Below, one piece after another: positions 41,855 to 51,400 of a stretch of DNA of 64,000 nt. Within the stretch, counting starts at the first letter, position 1; each line of letters starts with the position of its first letter. A program made the translations under genes and the position numbers. The notes beneath the pieces are model-generated. The model was not told the origin of the DNA. It did not search any database and saw nothing but the letters and a program-made list of their open reading frames with translations. The stretch comes from JAGOTP01 sp964600845 (GTDB lineage: Bacteria > Patescibacteriota > Patescibacteriia > 2-12-FULL-60-25): the NCBI GenBank assembly GCA_964600845.1, contig CAZRJW010000002.1, forward strand, positions 10,048-74,047, in the 5' to 3' direction.

Positions 41855-43267
41855 ATGCAACGTGAAGATGGACATCTGTTCAAGCTCCTGCCGCCGCCAG
41901 CCCATCTGCCACAATACACCGACTCTGCGCTGAAGAGCGTGTCGTATTTTGGTCACACGAACTTCGTCAGCGGACTCTATCGATCGCGGACGGTTTTTGG
42001 GATTAAGCGAACAGATCGTCGTCGTCACATCTACTTGATTGGGAAGAGCGGTATGGGGAAGACGCGCCTGCTCGAGCAGTTGATTCGGTATGATATTGCT
42101 GCGAATGAGGGAGTAGGTGTCATCGATCCGCACGGAGACTTAGCTCGGACGCTTTTGGATTTTATTCCGAAATCGCGTATTCAAGATGTGGTTTACGTGG
42201 ACCCAGCGGACGCTGAGCATCCAATTGCGTTTAACCCGTTTGCGCGTGTCGATGCGACCCAGCGTCAAAATGTAGCACAAGGACTGGTAGAAATTTTCAA
42301 GAAACAATTTACGAGCAGCTGGTCGCCGCGCATGGAGCACTTGTTCCGTTTTGCGACCTTGGCGATTTTAGAACACCCAGAAGGGACGTTGTATGAATTA
42401 TTACGGTTGCTGACGGATGCACAGGCGCGTCAACAAACAATTTCGCATTTGACGGACGATATTGTGAAGCGGTTCTTTGCGGTTGAGTTTGCGAGCTTTA
42501 GTCAGAAGTATGACCACGAAGCGATTACGCCGCTTACGAACCGGTTAGGGCAGTTTTTTGCTGATCCATTGCTGCGATCCATTTTTACGAAGAAAGAAAA
42601 TAAGATCGATATTGAATCGATCATGAATGAAGGGAAGATTCTCATTGTGAACGCGTCGAAGGGGTTATTGGGTGAGGATAATAGCGCCCTCTTGGGAGCG
42701 TTTTTCCTGACAAAGATTAACCAGGTCGCGATGGCGCGTTCACGTGTTGATGAAGATGAGCGCCGAGAGTTCTATCTTTACGTGGATGAATTCCAGAATG
42801 CCGCGACACAATCGTTTTCTTCATTGTTTTCGGAATCACGTAAATACGCGGTGAATATCACGATCGCAAACCAGTATCTTGGGCAGATTCCTCCTTCGCT
42901 GCTTGAAGCGATCTTTGGAAACGTGTCGACCTTGATCGCGTTCCGATTGGGAGGAGGGGACGCCGATCGGATTGCAAAAGAGTTTATGCCCCTCGTTGAG
43001 CCGCATGACCTCATTAACTTAGGTGCACGCGACTTTTATATTAAAATGTCGGTTGATGGGCAAACGACGGCGCCTTTTTCAGCACGAACGTTGGATGTCG
43101 TGCCAGCCAAGCAATCGTATGCAGACGCGGTGATTCAATTATCACGTACTCAGTACAGCGCTACACGTACAAAAGAGATGCCCGCGATCATATCTTCGCC
43201 GTTTATCTCCTCGATTGAAACGGAAGAGATGTCGGCAGAGGAGCTCCTCCCTCCGCCGGTTGTGTAG
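41855..43267 (+). CDS. VirB4/TraD/HerA-like conjugation-type ATPase
   Basis: 470 residues. P-loop ATPase: Walker A GKSGMGKTRL near residue 65 and Walker B YLYVDEFQN near residue 310, with a QYLGQIPPSLLEAIFGN-type motif after it. The layout matches type IV secretion coupling-type ATPases (DUF87/TraG_D_C) common in Patescibacteria beside type IV pilus or T4SS genes. Catalytic residues are all present. It is followed 9 bases later by adk. A role in DNA uptake or pilus function with the pilin at 49.6-51.4 kb is plausible but unproven. Confidence 0.88.
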   Translation: MQREDGHLFKLLPPPAHLPQYTDSALKSVSYFGHTNFVSGLYRSRTVFGIKRTDRRRHIYLIGKSGMGKTRLLEQLIRYDIAANEGVGVIDPHGDLARTLLDFIPKSRIQDVVYVDPADAEHPIAFNPFARVDATQRQNVAQGLVEIFKKQFTSSWSPRMEHLFRFATLAILEHPEGTLYELLRLLTDAQARQQTISHLTDDIVKRFFAVEFASFSQKYDHEAITPLTNRLGQFFADPLLRSIFTKKENKIDIESIMNEGKILIVNASKGLLGEDNSALLGAFFLTKINQVAMARSRVDEDERREFYLYVDEFQNAATQSFSSLFSESRKYAVNITIANQYLGQIPPSLLEAIFGNVSTLIAFRLGGGDADRIAKEFMPLVEPHDLINLGARDFYIKMSVDGQTTAPFSARTLDVVPAKQSYADAVIQLSRTQYSATRTKEMPAIISSPFISSIETEEMSAEELLPPPVV

Positions 43268-43275
43268 CTGTCAGT

Positions 43276-43947
43276 ATGCCACGCAAGCGTGTTCGGGCCG
43301 TGTTATTCGGTCCCCAAGGAGCGGGAAAGACGACTCAGGCACAGTTATTGTCTGAGTGGTTTGGAGCAGCGTCCTTGAGCTCTGGACAGCTCTTGCGCGG
43401 AGAGATGGAAGAAGGAACGCCGCTCGGGCAATTGGTAAAGCGCTATGTCGAGCATGGGGTGTTGGCTCCGGACGAGGTGGTGAATGCTATTTTGCGGAAA
43501 CGGTTAATGTTAGAGGCGGAATCAAAACAGGGGTTTTTCTTAGACGGATTTCCTCGAAACGTAGAACAAGCGGGGGACTTGGATAAGTATGTAAAGATTA
43601 ATCTCGCGATTCATTTGAAGGTCTCGGATGCGGTGGCCGAATCTCGTATGTTGGGACGGCTCTTCTGCGAATCCTGTCAGGCGGTTTATCATGAAAAGTA
43701 CGTTCCTGTTTTGAAGGCGGGGATCTGTACGATCTGTGGAGGCTCTGTAAAACGACGTCCAGATGATGCAGATGACGGCTCGGTCCGTGACCGACTGCTC
43801 GCGTATCACTTTATGACCGAACCACTTGTGACCTATTACCGGCAGCAAGGAGTGCTTCTTTCGGTGAACGCTGACCAACCGATCCCTTTCTTGTTCCAGG
43901 AGCTCGTAAAGAAACTCACCAAGCTAGGATTTGTGCCGGGGCAATAA
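43276..43947 (+). CDS. adk: Adenylate kinase with zinc-type LID
   Basis: 223 residues. Interconverts ATP+AMP and 2 ADP. P-loop FGPQGAGKTT, AMP-binding LSSGQLLRGE and DGFPRN are intact. The LID contains CESC...CTIC, the four-Cys zinc knot of Gram-positive-type enzymes. Its normal partner secY lies 2 kb upstream, separated by two foreign-order genes; map follows directly. Confidence 0.95.
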   Translation: MPRKRVRAVLFGPQGAGKTTQAQLLSEWFGAASLSSGQLLRGEMEEGTPLGQLVKRYVEHGVLAPDEVVNAILRKRLMLEAESKQGFFLDGFPRNVEQAGDLDKYVKINLAIHLKVSDAVAESRMLGRLFCESCQAVYHEKYVPVLKAGICTICGGSVKRRPDDADDGSVRDRLLAYHFMTEPLVTYYRQQGVLLSVNADQPIPFLFQELVKKLTKLGFVPGQ

Positions 43948-43967
43948 TTCCAGTACACTCGCTCTCC

Positions 43968-44747
43968 ATGTCACTTATCAAAAATCCCCAAGAAATTGAG
44001 AAATTAAAGGCCGGAGGAATCATCCTCTCGGCGATTTTGCGTGAGTTGAAAGCGCTGTGTGTCGCTGGTGTTGAAACAGCCGAATTAGATGCGCTGGCGC
44101 AGAAGCGCATGGCGGAACATGGAGGACGACCCTCCTTCATGGGCTATACGGCTGCACGCGAGGCGCCTCCGTTTCCGGGAGCTGTTTGTATTTCAATCAA
44201 TGAGGAAGTCGTGCATGGCTTACCGACGCCTTCACGCACGGTGAAGGAAGGCGATATTGTCGGCCTTGATATTGGGATGTGGTATGAGGGACTTGCGACC
44301 GATATGGCAACGACGGTGATCGTCGGAACGATTCCGGATGCGGTACGGACGTTGGTCGCAGAAACGCGCGCATCACTCGAAGTGGCACTGACCCAAGTGA
44401 AAGCAGGAAAGTGGATTCATGATATTGGAAATGCGATTGATGATTACCTCACACCCAAAGGCTACGGCATTGTGCGTGATCTCGTGGGGCATGGCGTTGG
44501 ACATGCGATTCATGAAGATCCGCAGATTCCGCACTTCCGCGATCGCTATGCGCCCCGTGTAAAAATGCAGGAGGGGATGGTACTCGCGATCGAACCGATG
44601 GTGACGCTTGGAACATGGAAGGTGCGCGTGAAGCGAGACGGATGGACGATCGTTACCGCTGATGGAAAACCAGCCGCGCATTTCGAGTTGTCTGTCGTTG
44701 TCACGAAGACGGGGTACGAGCTCGTCACTCCTTGGCCCGACGTTTAA
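43968..44747 (+). CDS. map: Methionine aminopeptidase, type I
   Basis: 259 residues. Removes the initiator Met. Metal ligands visible: GLDIGMWYEGLATDMATTV (two Asp), HGVGHAIHEDPQIPHF (His) and EGMVLAIEPMV (Glu), then a final Glu/His region HFELSVVVTKTG. TACACT ends 8 bases before the ATG: leaderless promoter. mutM follows by 21 bases. Confidence 0.96.
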   Translation: MSLIKNPQEIEKLKAGGIILSAILRELKALCVAGVETAELDALAQKRMAEHGGRPSFMGYTAAREAPPFPGAVCISINEEVVHGLPTPSRTVKEGDIVGLDIGMWYEGLATDMATTVIVGTIPDAVRTLVAETRASLEVALTQVKAGKWIHDIGNAIDDYLTPKGYGIVRDLVGHGVGHAIHEDPQIPHFRDRYAPRVKMQEGMVLAIEPMVTLGTWKVRVKRDGWTIVTADGKPAAHFELSVVVTKTGYELVTPWPDV

Positions 44748-44768
44748 ACACAGGACCGAAGCCTCTCT

Positions 44769-45593
44769 ATGCCAGAGCTTCCAGAAGTAGAAACTATTCG
44801 TCGCCAACTTGATCGGCGCCTGCGTGGGTCGACCTTAAAAAAGATTGAATTATTCCGCACAGGACGTGAACGTCCTACAGGGAAAACGTTTATTGATGCG
44901 CTCACCGGTCAAACGATTCACTCTATTGATCGCCGCGCGAAGCTTCTCATTTGGCGGCTTAAGAACGATCAAGCGGTCCTCGCACATTTAAAGATGACGG
45001 GGAAGTTTCTGTTTGTAGATCAGGGGTATGAGATAACCAAACATGATGCAATTCGGTTCACGTGTGAGGACGCGCAAGGAAAAGAGTTTTTTCTTGTTTG
45101 GAACGATGTGCGGAAGTTTGGGTTTATGGAGCTCGTATCAGCGGAGGGACTAAAAGCAAAGCTTGAAGCGTATGGTCCAGAACCACTCGAGGCTACGGCG
45201 CAAACATTAGCCGACTGTTTACGAACGCCAAAAACGCGCCTCTTGAAAGCGGCACTCCTTAACCAGGGGTGCATTGCCGGGATTGGAAATATCTATGCTG
45301 ATGAAGCGTGTCATCGCGTTGGAATTCATCCGCGTCGCACGCTGGGAGCGTTATCTGATGCGGAACGACTACGTTTAGCGGAGGCGATTCAGACGGTTCT
45401 CTCAGAATCGCTCGACCAACGCGGAACAAGCGCGCATACCTATCAGGATACTTCCGGCTCAAAAGGAGGATTCCTGTCGTTTCTTCGAGTCTATGGTCGA
45501 GAAGGGGAGCCCTGCCGTACCTGCGGTACGTCGATTCAAAAATTTCGCTTAGTTCAGCGAGGAACTCATATCTGTCCTAAGTGTCAGTCTTAG
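44769..45593 (+). CDS. mutM: Formamidopyrimidine-DNA glycosylase
   Basis: 274 residues. Excises 8-oxoguanine; partner of MutY in the GO system. N-terminal MPELPEVETIRR with catalytic Pro2 and Glu3, HLKMTGKF (conserved Lys), GIGNIYADEAC and C-terminal zinc finger CRTCGTSIQKFRLVQRGTHI ending CPKC. Complete. Confidence 0.97.
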   Translation: MPELPEVETIRRQLDRRLRGSTLKKIELFRTGRERPTGKTFIDALTGQTIHSIDRRAKLLIWRLKNDQAVLAHLKMTGKFLFVDQGYEITKHDAIRFTCEDAQGKEFFLVWNDVRKFGFMELVSAEGLKAKLEAYGPEPLEATAQTLADCLRTPKTRLLKAALLNQGCIAGIGNIYADEACHRVGIHPRRTLGALSDAERLRLAEAIQTVLSESLDQRGTSAHTYQDTSGSKGGFLSFLRVYGREGEPCRTCGTSIQKFRLVQRGTHICPKCQS

Positions 45594-45635
45594 ACAGATC
45601 AAAAAAAGACGCTGAGCTGCTATACTCGATTAGCT

Positions 45636-46577
45636 ATGCTCGGTCGTACTCTCGTCCCTCTTTTTTCTGCACTTATCCTTCTAGGATCTGTGCAAGCTGT
45701 ATCAGCTGCCTTGTATGATGCTTCTATTAGCTCAGGTGATATTTCCTTTTCGCCGGAAGAATTGATTTTGGGGGATGCGACCCGTATTTACGCTACGATT
45801 TCAAATGCAGGCGACCGAGATGTCGAAGGCACGGTTCGTTTTTATGATAATGATACCTTGATTGGCGCGAAGCCTTTTTCTATTCGTGCGAATCTTCGGC
45901 CGGAAGACGCTTGGGTGCGTTGGTCACCGCAGGTATACGGATCTCATACCATTCGAGTGGTGGTGGATAATGATCCAGCATTTACAGACGGAACTCCTGG
46001 GAATAATACGGTAACCGTGACGGCTTTTGTCGACCGAGACACCGATCGGGATGGGGTTCCGGATCAGCAAGATGAAGATCGAGATAATGACACGATCTTG
46101 AATCGTGATGAGGTCACACGTGGAACGGATCCCTTTAATCGAGACACGGATGGGGATGGCGTGGATGATGCGAAGGATGTCTTTCCGCTGGATTCAAGAC
46201 GATCTGTGACACCGCCCCCAGTCCCGACATCAACGGCAAGGGTGGTGGCGCCTGTTCCCACGCGTCCTCGTGTTGCCGCACCTACCCCAACGGTTACTCA
46301 GGCACCTACGGTACGGAATGTGGTGCCTGCACCGAGTTCGTTAACGATGCCTGCCACAAGCTCACCTCTGATCCTTGAACCAACCTCTACTGTGGTGATG
46401 GTTGAGGTTACATCGACGCCCGCGCTCCCCGTGATGGAGCCAGTCGCGCCTCTTGCCGTTTCTTCGACGTCAGTACGCCCTGCACCATCAAATCCCTGGA
46501 ATGCTATTTTAGCTGCAGCAGCTGTTCTTTCTGCTGGTGCGGCGGGGATGTTTGTCTGGCTTGGCCGCAGGTCCTAG
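45636..46577 (+). CDS. Secreted protein with CARDB-like and calcium-binding TSP3 repeats
   Basis: 313 residues. Signal peptide (TLVPLFSALILLGSVQAVSA), a CARDB-type Ig domain (about 28-130; YATISNAGDRDVEGTVRF), then thrombospondin-type-3-like calcium repeats (DRDTDRDGVPDQQDEDRDND and DTDGDGVDDAKDVFPLD, about 130-185), a Pro/Thr/Val linker (190-275) and a C-terminal membrane helix (WNAILAAAAVLSAGAAGMFV). Extended -10 TGC TATACT (45618-45626) ends 9 bases before the ATG. Likely a calcium-dependent surface adhesin-like protein. Confidence 0.82.
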   Translation: MLGRTLVPLFSALILLGSVQAVSAALYDASISSGDISFSPEELILGDATRIYATISNAGDRDVEGTVRFYDNDTLIGAKPFSIRANLRPEDAWVRWSPQVYGSHTIRVVVDNDPAFTDGTPGNNTVTVTAFVDRDTDRDGVPDQQDEDRDNDTILNRDEVTRGTDPFNRDTDGDGVDDAKDVFPLDSRRSVTPPPVPTSTARVVAPVPTRPRVAAPTPTVTQAPTVRNVVPAPSSLTMPATSSPLILEPTSTVVMVEVTSTPALPVMEPVAPLAVSSTSVRPAPSNPWNAILAAAAVLSAGAAGMFVWLGRRS

Positions 46578-46582
46578 CTGCT

Positions 46583-47410
46583 ATGGATCGATCTTTGGGC
46601 CGCCTGCTTGTGTTAGCGTCATGCGTTGTATTGTTTGGTATTGGTTGTGAAAAGCTGGTCCCAGCTACCTTACCAGTTGTGTCACAGCGCTCTGCGACAA
46701 CGACGACGAGTACAGCTCCGAGCGCTGTGATTGGCTGGAGCGCGCGTGGGCCGGGTGTTGATCGAACTGCTTTTCGCTTTTCAACTTCAACAGCCAGTGA
46801 GGTTGTTCTCTATCGTTTCTCCCGTACGAAGCATACCTTTGGTTTTCGTCATTCAACCTCAAGTGCCGCTGTCTCTGAATGGATGGGTCGGGAGACGGGG
46901 GCAGTGTTTGCTGTGAATGGCGTATATTTTCATGAAGACGAACTTCCAAGCGGATGGTTTCGAGCCGAAGGAAAGGTCATAGGGACACGCTCGTTCGATG
47001 CAGACAAGAGCGCGCTCCTTGTCTTGGAGCCAAATCCAACGATTCTCGTAAACGCCTCAGAGCAAAAAGCGGCGAAGCAAAAAGCTCGGGACGCGGCCCA
47101 AAGTTTCCCCCTTCTCATTTCAGGCGGAGTCGCGGCGGTTAAAGAAGACTCGGGAAAGGTCGCGCGTCGGACCTTCGTGGGGACGGATAAAACGCAAGAA
47201 TATCTCTATGTTGGGATTGTTCCGTACACGGGCATCTCTTTGTATGAACTAAGTCAGGCGCTGACACGTCTTCCTGTCCGCTGGGAAGCGGTCTTGAACT
47301 TGGATGGGGGGCCTTCGTCGGGTATAGTTTTCAGGGCGCCAGACCAGTCGGAAACGATCGATAGTTATGTGACCGTTCCGAACGTTCTGGTCATCCATCC
47401 AAAAAACTAG
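46583..47410 (+). CDS. Phosphodiester glycosidase (NAGPA-family) lipoprotein
   Basis: 275 residues. Lipobox FGIGC near residue 22. NAGPA domain: AVNGVYFHEDELPSGWF, RRTFVGTDK and NLDGGPSSGIVF, where the family's Asp and Ser/Gly-rich loop lie. Related enzymes cleave sugar-phosphate diesters on exopolysaccharide or teichoic-type polymers. It follows the CARDB protein by 5 bases, so both are likely exported together. Confidence 0.83.
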   Translation: MDRSLGRLLVLASCVVLFGIGCEKLVPATLPVVSQRSATTTTSTAPSAVIGWSARGPGVDRTAFRFSTSTASEVVLYRFSRTKHTFGFRHSTSSAAVSEWMGRETGAVFAVNGVYFHEDELPSGWFRAEGKVIGTRSFDADKSALLVLEPNPTILVNASEQKAAKQKARDAAQSFPLLISGGVAAVKEDSGKVARRTFVGTDKTQEYLYVGIVPYTGISLYELSQALTRLPVRWEAVLNLDGGPSSGIVFRAPDQSETIDSYVTVPNVLVIHPKN

Positions 47411-47413
47411 CGC

Positions 47414-48058
47414 ATGTTTTCTACGCTGACACACCATCTGTTGGCTCTGAGTCAACAAGTTCCGTTGCCCGTTTTTACAGCGGTCGGCTCTTTTATTGAA
47501 GAAGTTATTTCGCCCCTCCCGAGTCAGGCGATCATGGTCTTTGGCGGATCATTGGCGCGAGCAGCGCGAACGGGTCAGGTTATGCTGGCATTTATGGCCG
47601 TGACGGGCGCGATTGGAAAAACGCTGGGTTCGCTCCTCTACTATGTGTTCGCGGATAAGATCGAAGACATCATCGTGCCCCGCTACGGAAAATACGTTGG
47701 GATCAGCCATGAGCAACTTGAACAGGTGGGAAAGAAATTAGGTCGGGGATGGGGGGATGATGTCGCGTTGTTTCTTCTCCGTCTTATTCCGGCTGTTCCG
47801 AGTAGCCCGGTTTCGGTGGCGTGTGGGTTGATCAAGATTGATCTCCGAACATTTATCGTAACCGCACTTCTCGGGTCTTTCTTCCGCAACTGGATGTATC
47901 TCTTGATTGGATTTTATGGATGGGAAGCGTACCATCGCTTTCTGCGGCCTTTTTTGCCGTACCAACGATACGCTATTCCCGCTCTGTTGCTCGGCTGTAT
48001 GGGGCTCGCGATCTGGGGATACCGTTACTGGCAACGAAAGAAGCGATTGTCGGTTTAG
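47414..48058 (+). CDS. DedA-family membrane protein
   Basis: 214 residues. VTT/SNARE-associated domain (about 20-160): ISPLPSQAIMVFGGSLA, GKTLGSLLYYVFADKIED, RLIPAVPSSPVSVACGLIKI with the re-entrant Pro motif, GSFFRNWMYLL. DedA proteins act in undecaprenyl-phosphate or lipid scrambling; charge residues at the re-entrant loops are retained. Follows the NAGPA gene by 3 bases. Confidence 0.85.
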   Translation: MFSTLTHHLLALSQQVPLPVFTAVGSFIEEVISPLPSQAIMVFGGSLARAARTGQVMLAFMAVTGAIGKTLGSLLYYVFADKIEDIIVPRYGKYVGISHEQLEQVGKKLGRGWGDDVALFLLRLIPAVPSSPVSVACGLIKIDLRTFIVTALLGSFFRNWMYLLIGFYGWEAYHRFLRPFLPYQRYAIPALLLGCMGLAIWGYRYWQRKKRLSV

Positions 48059-48086
48059 TTCCGGATAGTTTATCATGGTCCTATCT

Positions 48087-49640
48087 ATGGACGCGTCCTT
48101 TGCAGCTACCCCCGTCTCACTTACGCCATCAGATCTTCGCGCATTGATGGAGAAGTTGTCTCAAGGATCGCTGACGCCCTTTCAGGCATCTGAACAAGCC
48201 TTGGGTGGTGAGGTATTGCTGACGCGAGATGCGGAATTATTTTTTGGAGAGGCACTGAAACACGGAGGTGCTCAAGTAGCGAATTTAATCGTCGACCATC
48301 TTTCCGTCTTGCGTGTTGGACATACGTCAGCATCAACCGCGAAATATTTAGGGAATCTCCTGCTCGATTATTCAACGGATCCAGATGTGAGTCGGAAGAT
48401 TCTGGCTTGGTATCCTGATTTTATCGATGTGCCAGCAATCCTTGAGCATCTTTCGATTCAGGATGAACGGGACCTCTCATTTTATCAGGAGTTATTTCGT
48501 CGACTCATTCGTGAGGGTGATAGCTATTCGGCGGGGGATCGTATTTCCAAACTGCTTGTTGCTGTCTTGAAACTTGCACCAGCCTGGATCGGTCGTCTAC
48601 TGTCCGCGCTTGATCAAGTTCAGACGGAGATTGATTTAGAGCCATTTTTAAAGATGGCGGCCGAAATTGGTACCGCAAAAGAGGAGATTTATGAGCAGCT
48701 TCCGCTTATTGGACGGGTTGCGACTCAGCGAATGCGTTTGATGGATTGGGTCTTCCGTGTCTACCCGGAGCGGCGTATAGAGGCGCTCGGTAGAATCCTT
48801 GAACAAGCTCGCTTCACTTCCATGAATGCGGAAGATGCCTTTGTTTCGCTTGCGCGTGGATTAAATACAAAGGATCTGCCTGCATTTACTCAGCTGCTTG
48901 AACGCTATCGAAAGCAGGAGGACTGGCCGCGGAAAGTGGTGATTGAGCTGCTCTACAATCCAAATATCCCAATGGAAGAGCTCGTTGACTCACAGCGTTC
49001 TTTTTCGCTGTATCGAAATGTCATCAACTGTCTTTCCGACCTCTTGGATCGTACATCAGACGGAGATCGGTCACTCGATATCAAGCGCCTCCTCACGCGA
49101 ATTGTCGATGATACAAATTTCGGGACCTTGGACGTGACAACCTACAGTGCGCTCCTGTATGAAGTTTCACGTCGCAAGGGACAAGGAGATTTAAACCCGT
49201 TACGTATCTTGCTTCTGGAACGGATCGATTTCAAACACGCGACAATTTTTCATTCAGCCTTTTTTGAAGCGCTTCGAGGGTACTTTATTGAACCGATGCA
49301 TGCGCAGCGTATCTTAGAAAAAATCGTCCGATATGGAAAATATCCGTTTCATGAGACGGATTTCCTCCTCCAACTTCTGGAGTGTGTAGACCAAGAAGTC
49401 TTTGCGAACTTTACGTTACGGTATAGCCAAGCCCTTTTTGATACGGCCTACACGGCAGAGCGTTTCTACTTAGCTCTTGCGGGTACGCTCCCTGAGCGTT
49501 TTGCGCCGGTATATATGTTCCATCGAAAGATCTTCAAGCGCTCCTTCGCCAAATATTCGGATACGGACAAGACTATCTACAAACTGTGTTGGCCATATCT
49601 CTCATTTGGTCAACGCTTCAAGGCGTTTATCTTTGGTTAG
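48087..49640 (+). CDS. Large alpha-helical protein of unknown function
   Basis: 517 residues from ATG 48087 (the ATG at 48075 overlaps the -10 TATCAT at 48071-48076 and is less likely). Predicted almost fully alpha-helical with repeating Leu/Arg-rich segments of about 35-45 residues, like HEAT or TPR arrays. No signal peptide or membrane helix, so cytoplasmic. No family recognised. Converges with the pilin gene with only 3 bases between the two stops and no visible terminator. Confidence 0.72.
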   Translation: MDASFAATPVSLTPSDLRALMEKLSQGSLTPFQASEQALGGEVLLTRDAELFFGEALKHGGAQVANLIVDHLSVLRVGHTSASTAKYLGNLLLDYSTDPDVSRKILAWYPDFIDVPAILEHLSIQDERDLSFYQELFRRLIREGDSYSAGDRISKLLVAVLKLAPAWIGRLLSALDQVQTEIDLEPFLKMAAEIGTAKEEIYEQLPLIGRVATQRMRLMDWVFRVYPERRIEALGRILEQARFTSMNAEDAFVSLARGLNTKDLPAFTQLLERYRKQEDWPRKVVIELLYNPNIPMEELVDSQRSFSLYRNVINCLSDLLDRTSDGDRSLDIKRLLTRIVDDTNFGTLDVTTYSALLYEVSRRKGQGDLNPLRILLLERIDFKHATIFHSAFFEALRGYFIEPMHAQRILEKIVRYGKYPFHETDFLLQLLECVDQEVFANFTLRYSQALFDTAYTAERFYLALAGTLPERFAPVYMFHRKIFKRSFAKYSDTDKTIYKLCWPYLSFGQRFKAFIFG

Positions 49641-49643
49641 GAT

Positions 49644-51393
49644 TTAGTAGTTTGGAATGCAGGCCTCCAATTGTTCGAGTGTAGGTGGAGCGACGCTGTC
49701 TGTACGCGAAACGTTTCTGAGTTCCTGGCGAATGGAATCGGCTCGTCGTCTGGCGCCTGGGACCCCTCCACGACACCCAAGCTCAACGAATTTTTCAAGG
49801 AAGCAGTCGATGCGCTCGCTTTCGCTCGCACCTGAATGAGAGCGACAAGCCTCGAGCACGATTCCAAATCCGGCACCGCATCTTCCCGGGTTATTTGCGA
49901 CGGTTGCCCACATGGCTTGGCCATAGGACGAACGAAAACCATGACTTGCGGCGGCTCTCACTCGCTGAGAGTATTTTTCGTACGAGTCTTGGAGCTGGGC
50001 GAGTGCGAACGCTCTCGTTGGGAGTGCAGTCTGAAGCATGTTTCGATAGTCCGCATTGCAAATAAACCCACGATCCGTCTGATTGGATGCGCAGAGTGCA
50101 GAGGCGGACGTGTCACGATTGTTTCCGGCGGTCACGACGCGATTGTAAACAGCCGCATCTTTTTGTTGAAGTTTCCGCATTAATTGAGGGAGGTTTTGCT
50201 GCATATACCCTAAAATTCCGTAGGTACCTCCATCGAGCCCTTCAAGCGATCGGAACGTCTTTCCGGTACAGTTCCCAGTAACGGAAGCGAGGAATTGTCC
50301 ATAAGAACCACCACATCTGCCAATTAGCGCTGGACAGGCGGGATCTGGACCTCCAACGATTGTGGTACCGCAGGAGACTTGGCTTTGGCAGGCAGCACAC
50401 CAGACGGTGCTGTTGTTTGGTCGTGGTCGAGCGGCAAGTGTTTGCCGGCAAAAGCGTGCGGGCCCGGCTCCTGTCGCAGTCCCGGTCGCGCCTTCTTCGG
50501 CTGAGCGATCTGGGTCCGCATCTCTAGCGATGCTGTCATAGGCACTGTCGTCGGATGGTGGTATCGCTTGAACATGCTGGACGCGAACCGGATTCATTTC
50601 GACCAGCTTCGGATTGATCGTCTTCAAGATCAAGAAGCTACTAAGAAGAACTACCAGCCCAATAAAGGCATCTTGGATAATCGTTTTCCCATCAGACACA
50701 CCCGGAGCAGAAGCCGACAGCATGTAGCGGAACCCTCCATAAACAATCATGATGGCTGCCAAAATCGCACCTAATCCAACGGATAGGCGATAAATACCCG
50801 AGATGTATTGCGCGAGATAGGGGACGCTAATAATGCCACCCTCCTCGGTTGCGGGGGTGAAACGAACACCCGGGATTGGTACGGCGGGGTTTGGTGGGAT
50901 GGGGGTGAATGGGCGTTGGGCGGCAGGCTCTGTTCCGCCCGCAATCGCCTCATCTGCCGGACTTTGGACCGTTGTTGTTGGAGGAGTGGTTGGGGGTGTT
51001 GCAGGAGGTGTGGTTGTGCCGGCTGCAGCGGCCCTTGTCGCACAGCTCGCCCGAACGGGATTGCTTCCGATCGCTCGATTGAGGCTTTCTGCAAACGACG
51101 GTTCACAGGCTCTGGAGATCGTACAGCTAAAGACACTAGGATCAAATCGACCACTTAAAGGAGCGTTTTCGCAGCCTGAGCGTGCTTCTGATCGCTGGTC
51201 GCTGGTCGCTGGTCGCTAAACTAGCAAGTTCGCTTGGAGACCTGCCTGAAACTATACCCGTCCCGGTGATGGTACAGAGACAGCTCGACGCTTGCGCGAA
51301 CGCGAGACCAGGTATGGTCAGGCCGATAATCAAAAATGAGAGGGTCGAGACGGCGAGAAGATCCCTCAGACGCTTACTCCAATGAAGAGGCAT
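49644..51393 (-). pseudogene. VirB2/TrbC-like pilin gene, frameshifted at a heptamer repeat
   Basis: Two frames together encode one protein of about 580 residues. Frame 1 (ATG 51393) gives a signal sequence (LLAVSTLSFLIIGLTIPGLAFA) and a short Cys/Ser segment up to the repeat 51192-51217. Frame 2, open from about 51215 to 49644, gives a Cys/Pro/Thr-rich linker, YLAQYISGIYRLSVGLGAIL, VYGGFRYM and a second hydrophobic helix, the two-helix core of VirB2/TrbC-type pilins of Patescibacteria, then a large Cys-rich C-terminal domain. As written the gene is disrupted; one fewer 7-base unit fuses the frames without an in-frame stop. It may be phase-variable rather than dead. The upstream beta-propeller gene ends 8 bases before. 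Confidence 0.8.
51192..51217. repeat. Heptanucleotide tandem repeat (TCGCTGG, 3.7 copies)
   Basis: TCGCTGG at 51192, 51199 and 51206 plus TCGCT at 51213. A unit of 7 changes the reading frame of the pilin gene by one base per copy, a typical slipped-strand switch. Confidence 0.9.
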
Positions 51394-51400
51394 ACGCGTA

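Noticed and set aside
49640..49644. Possible terminator between convergent genes at 49640 and 49644
   Set aside because: Only three bases separate the stops and no hairpin with a T-run is visible.
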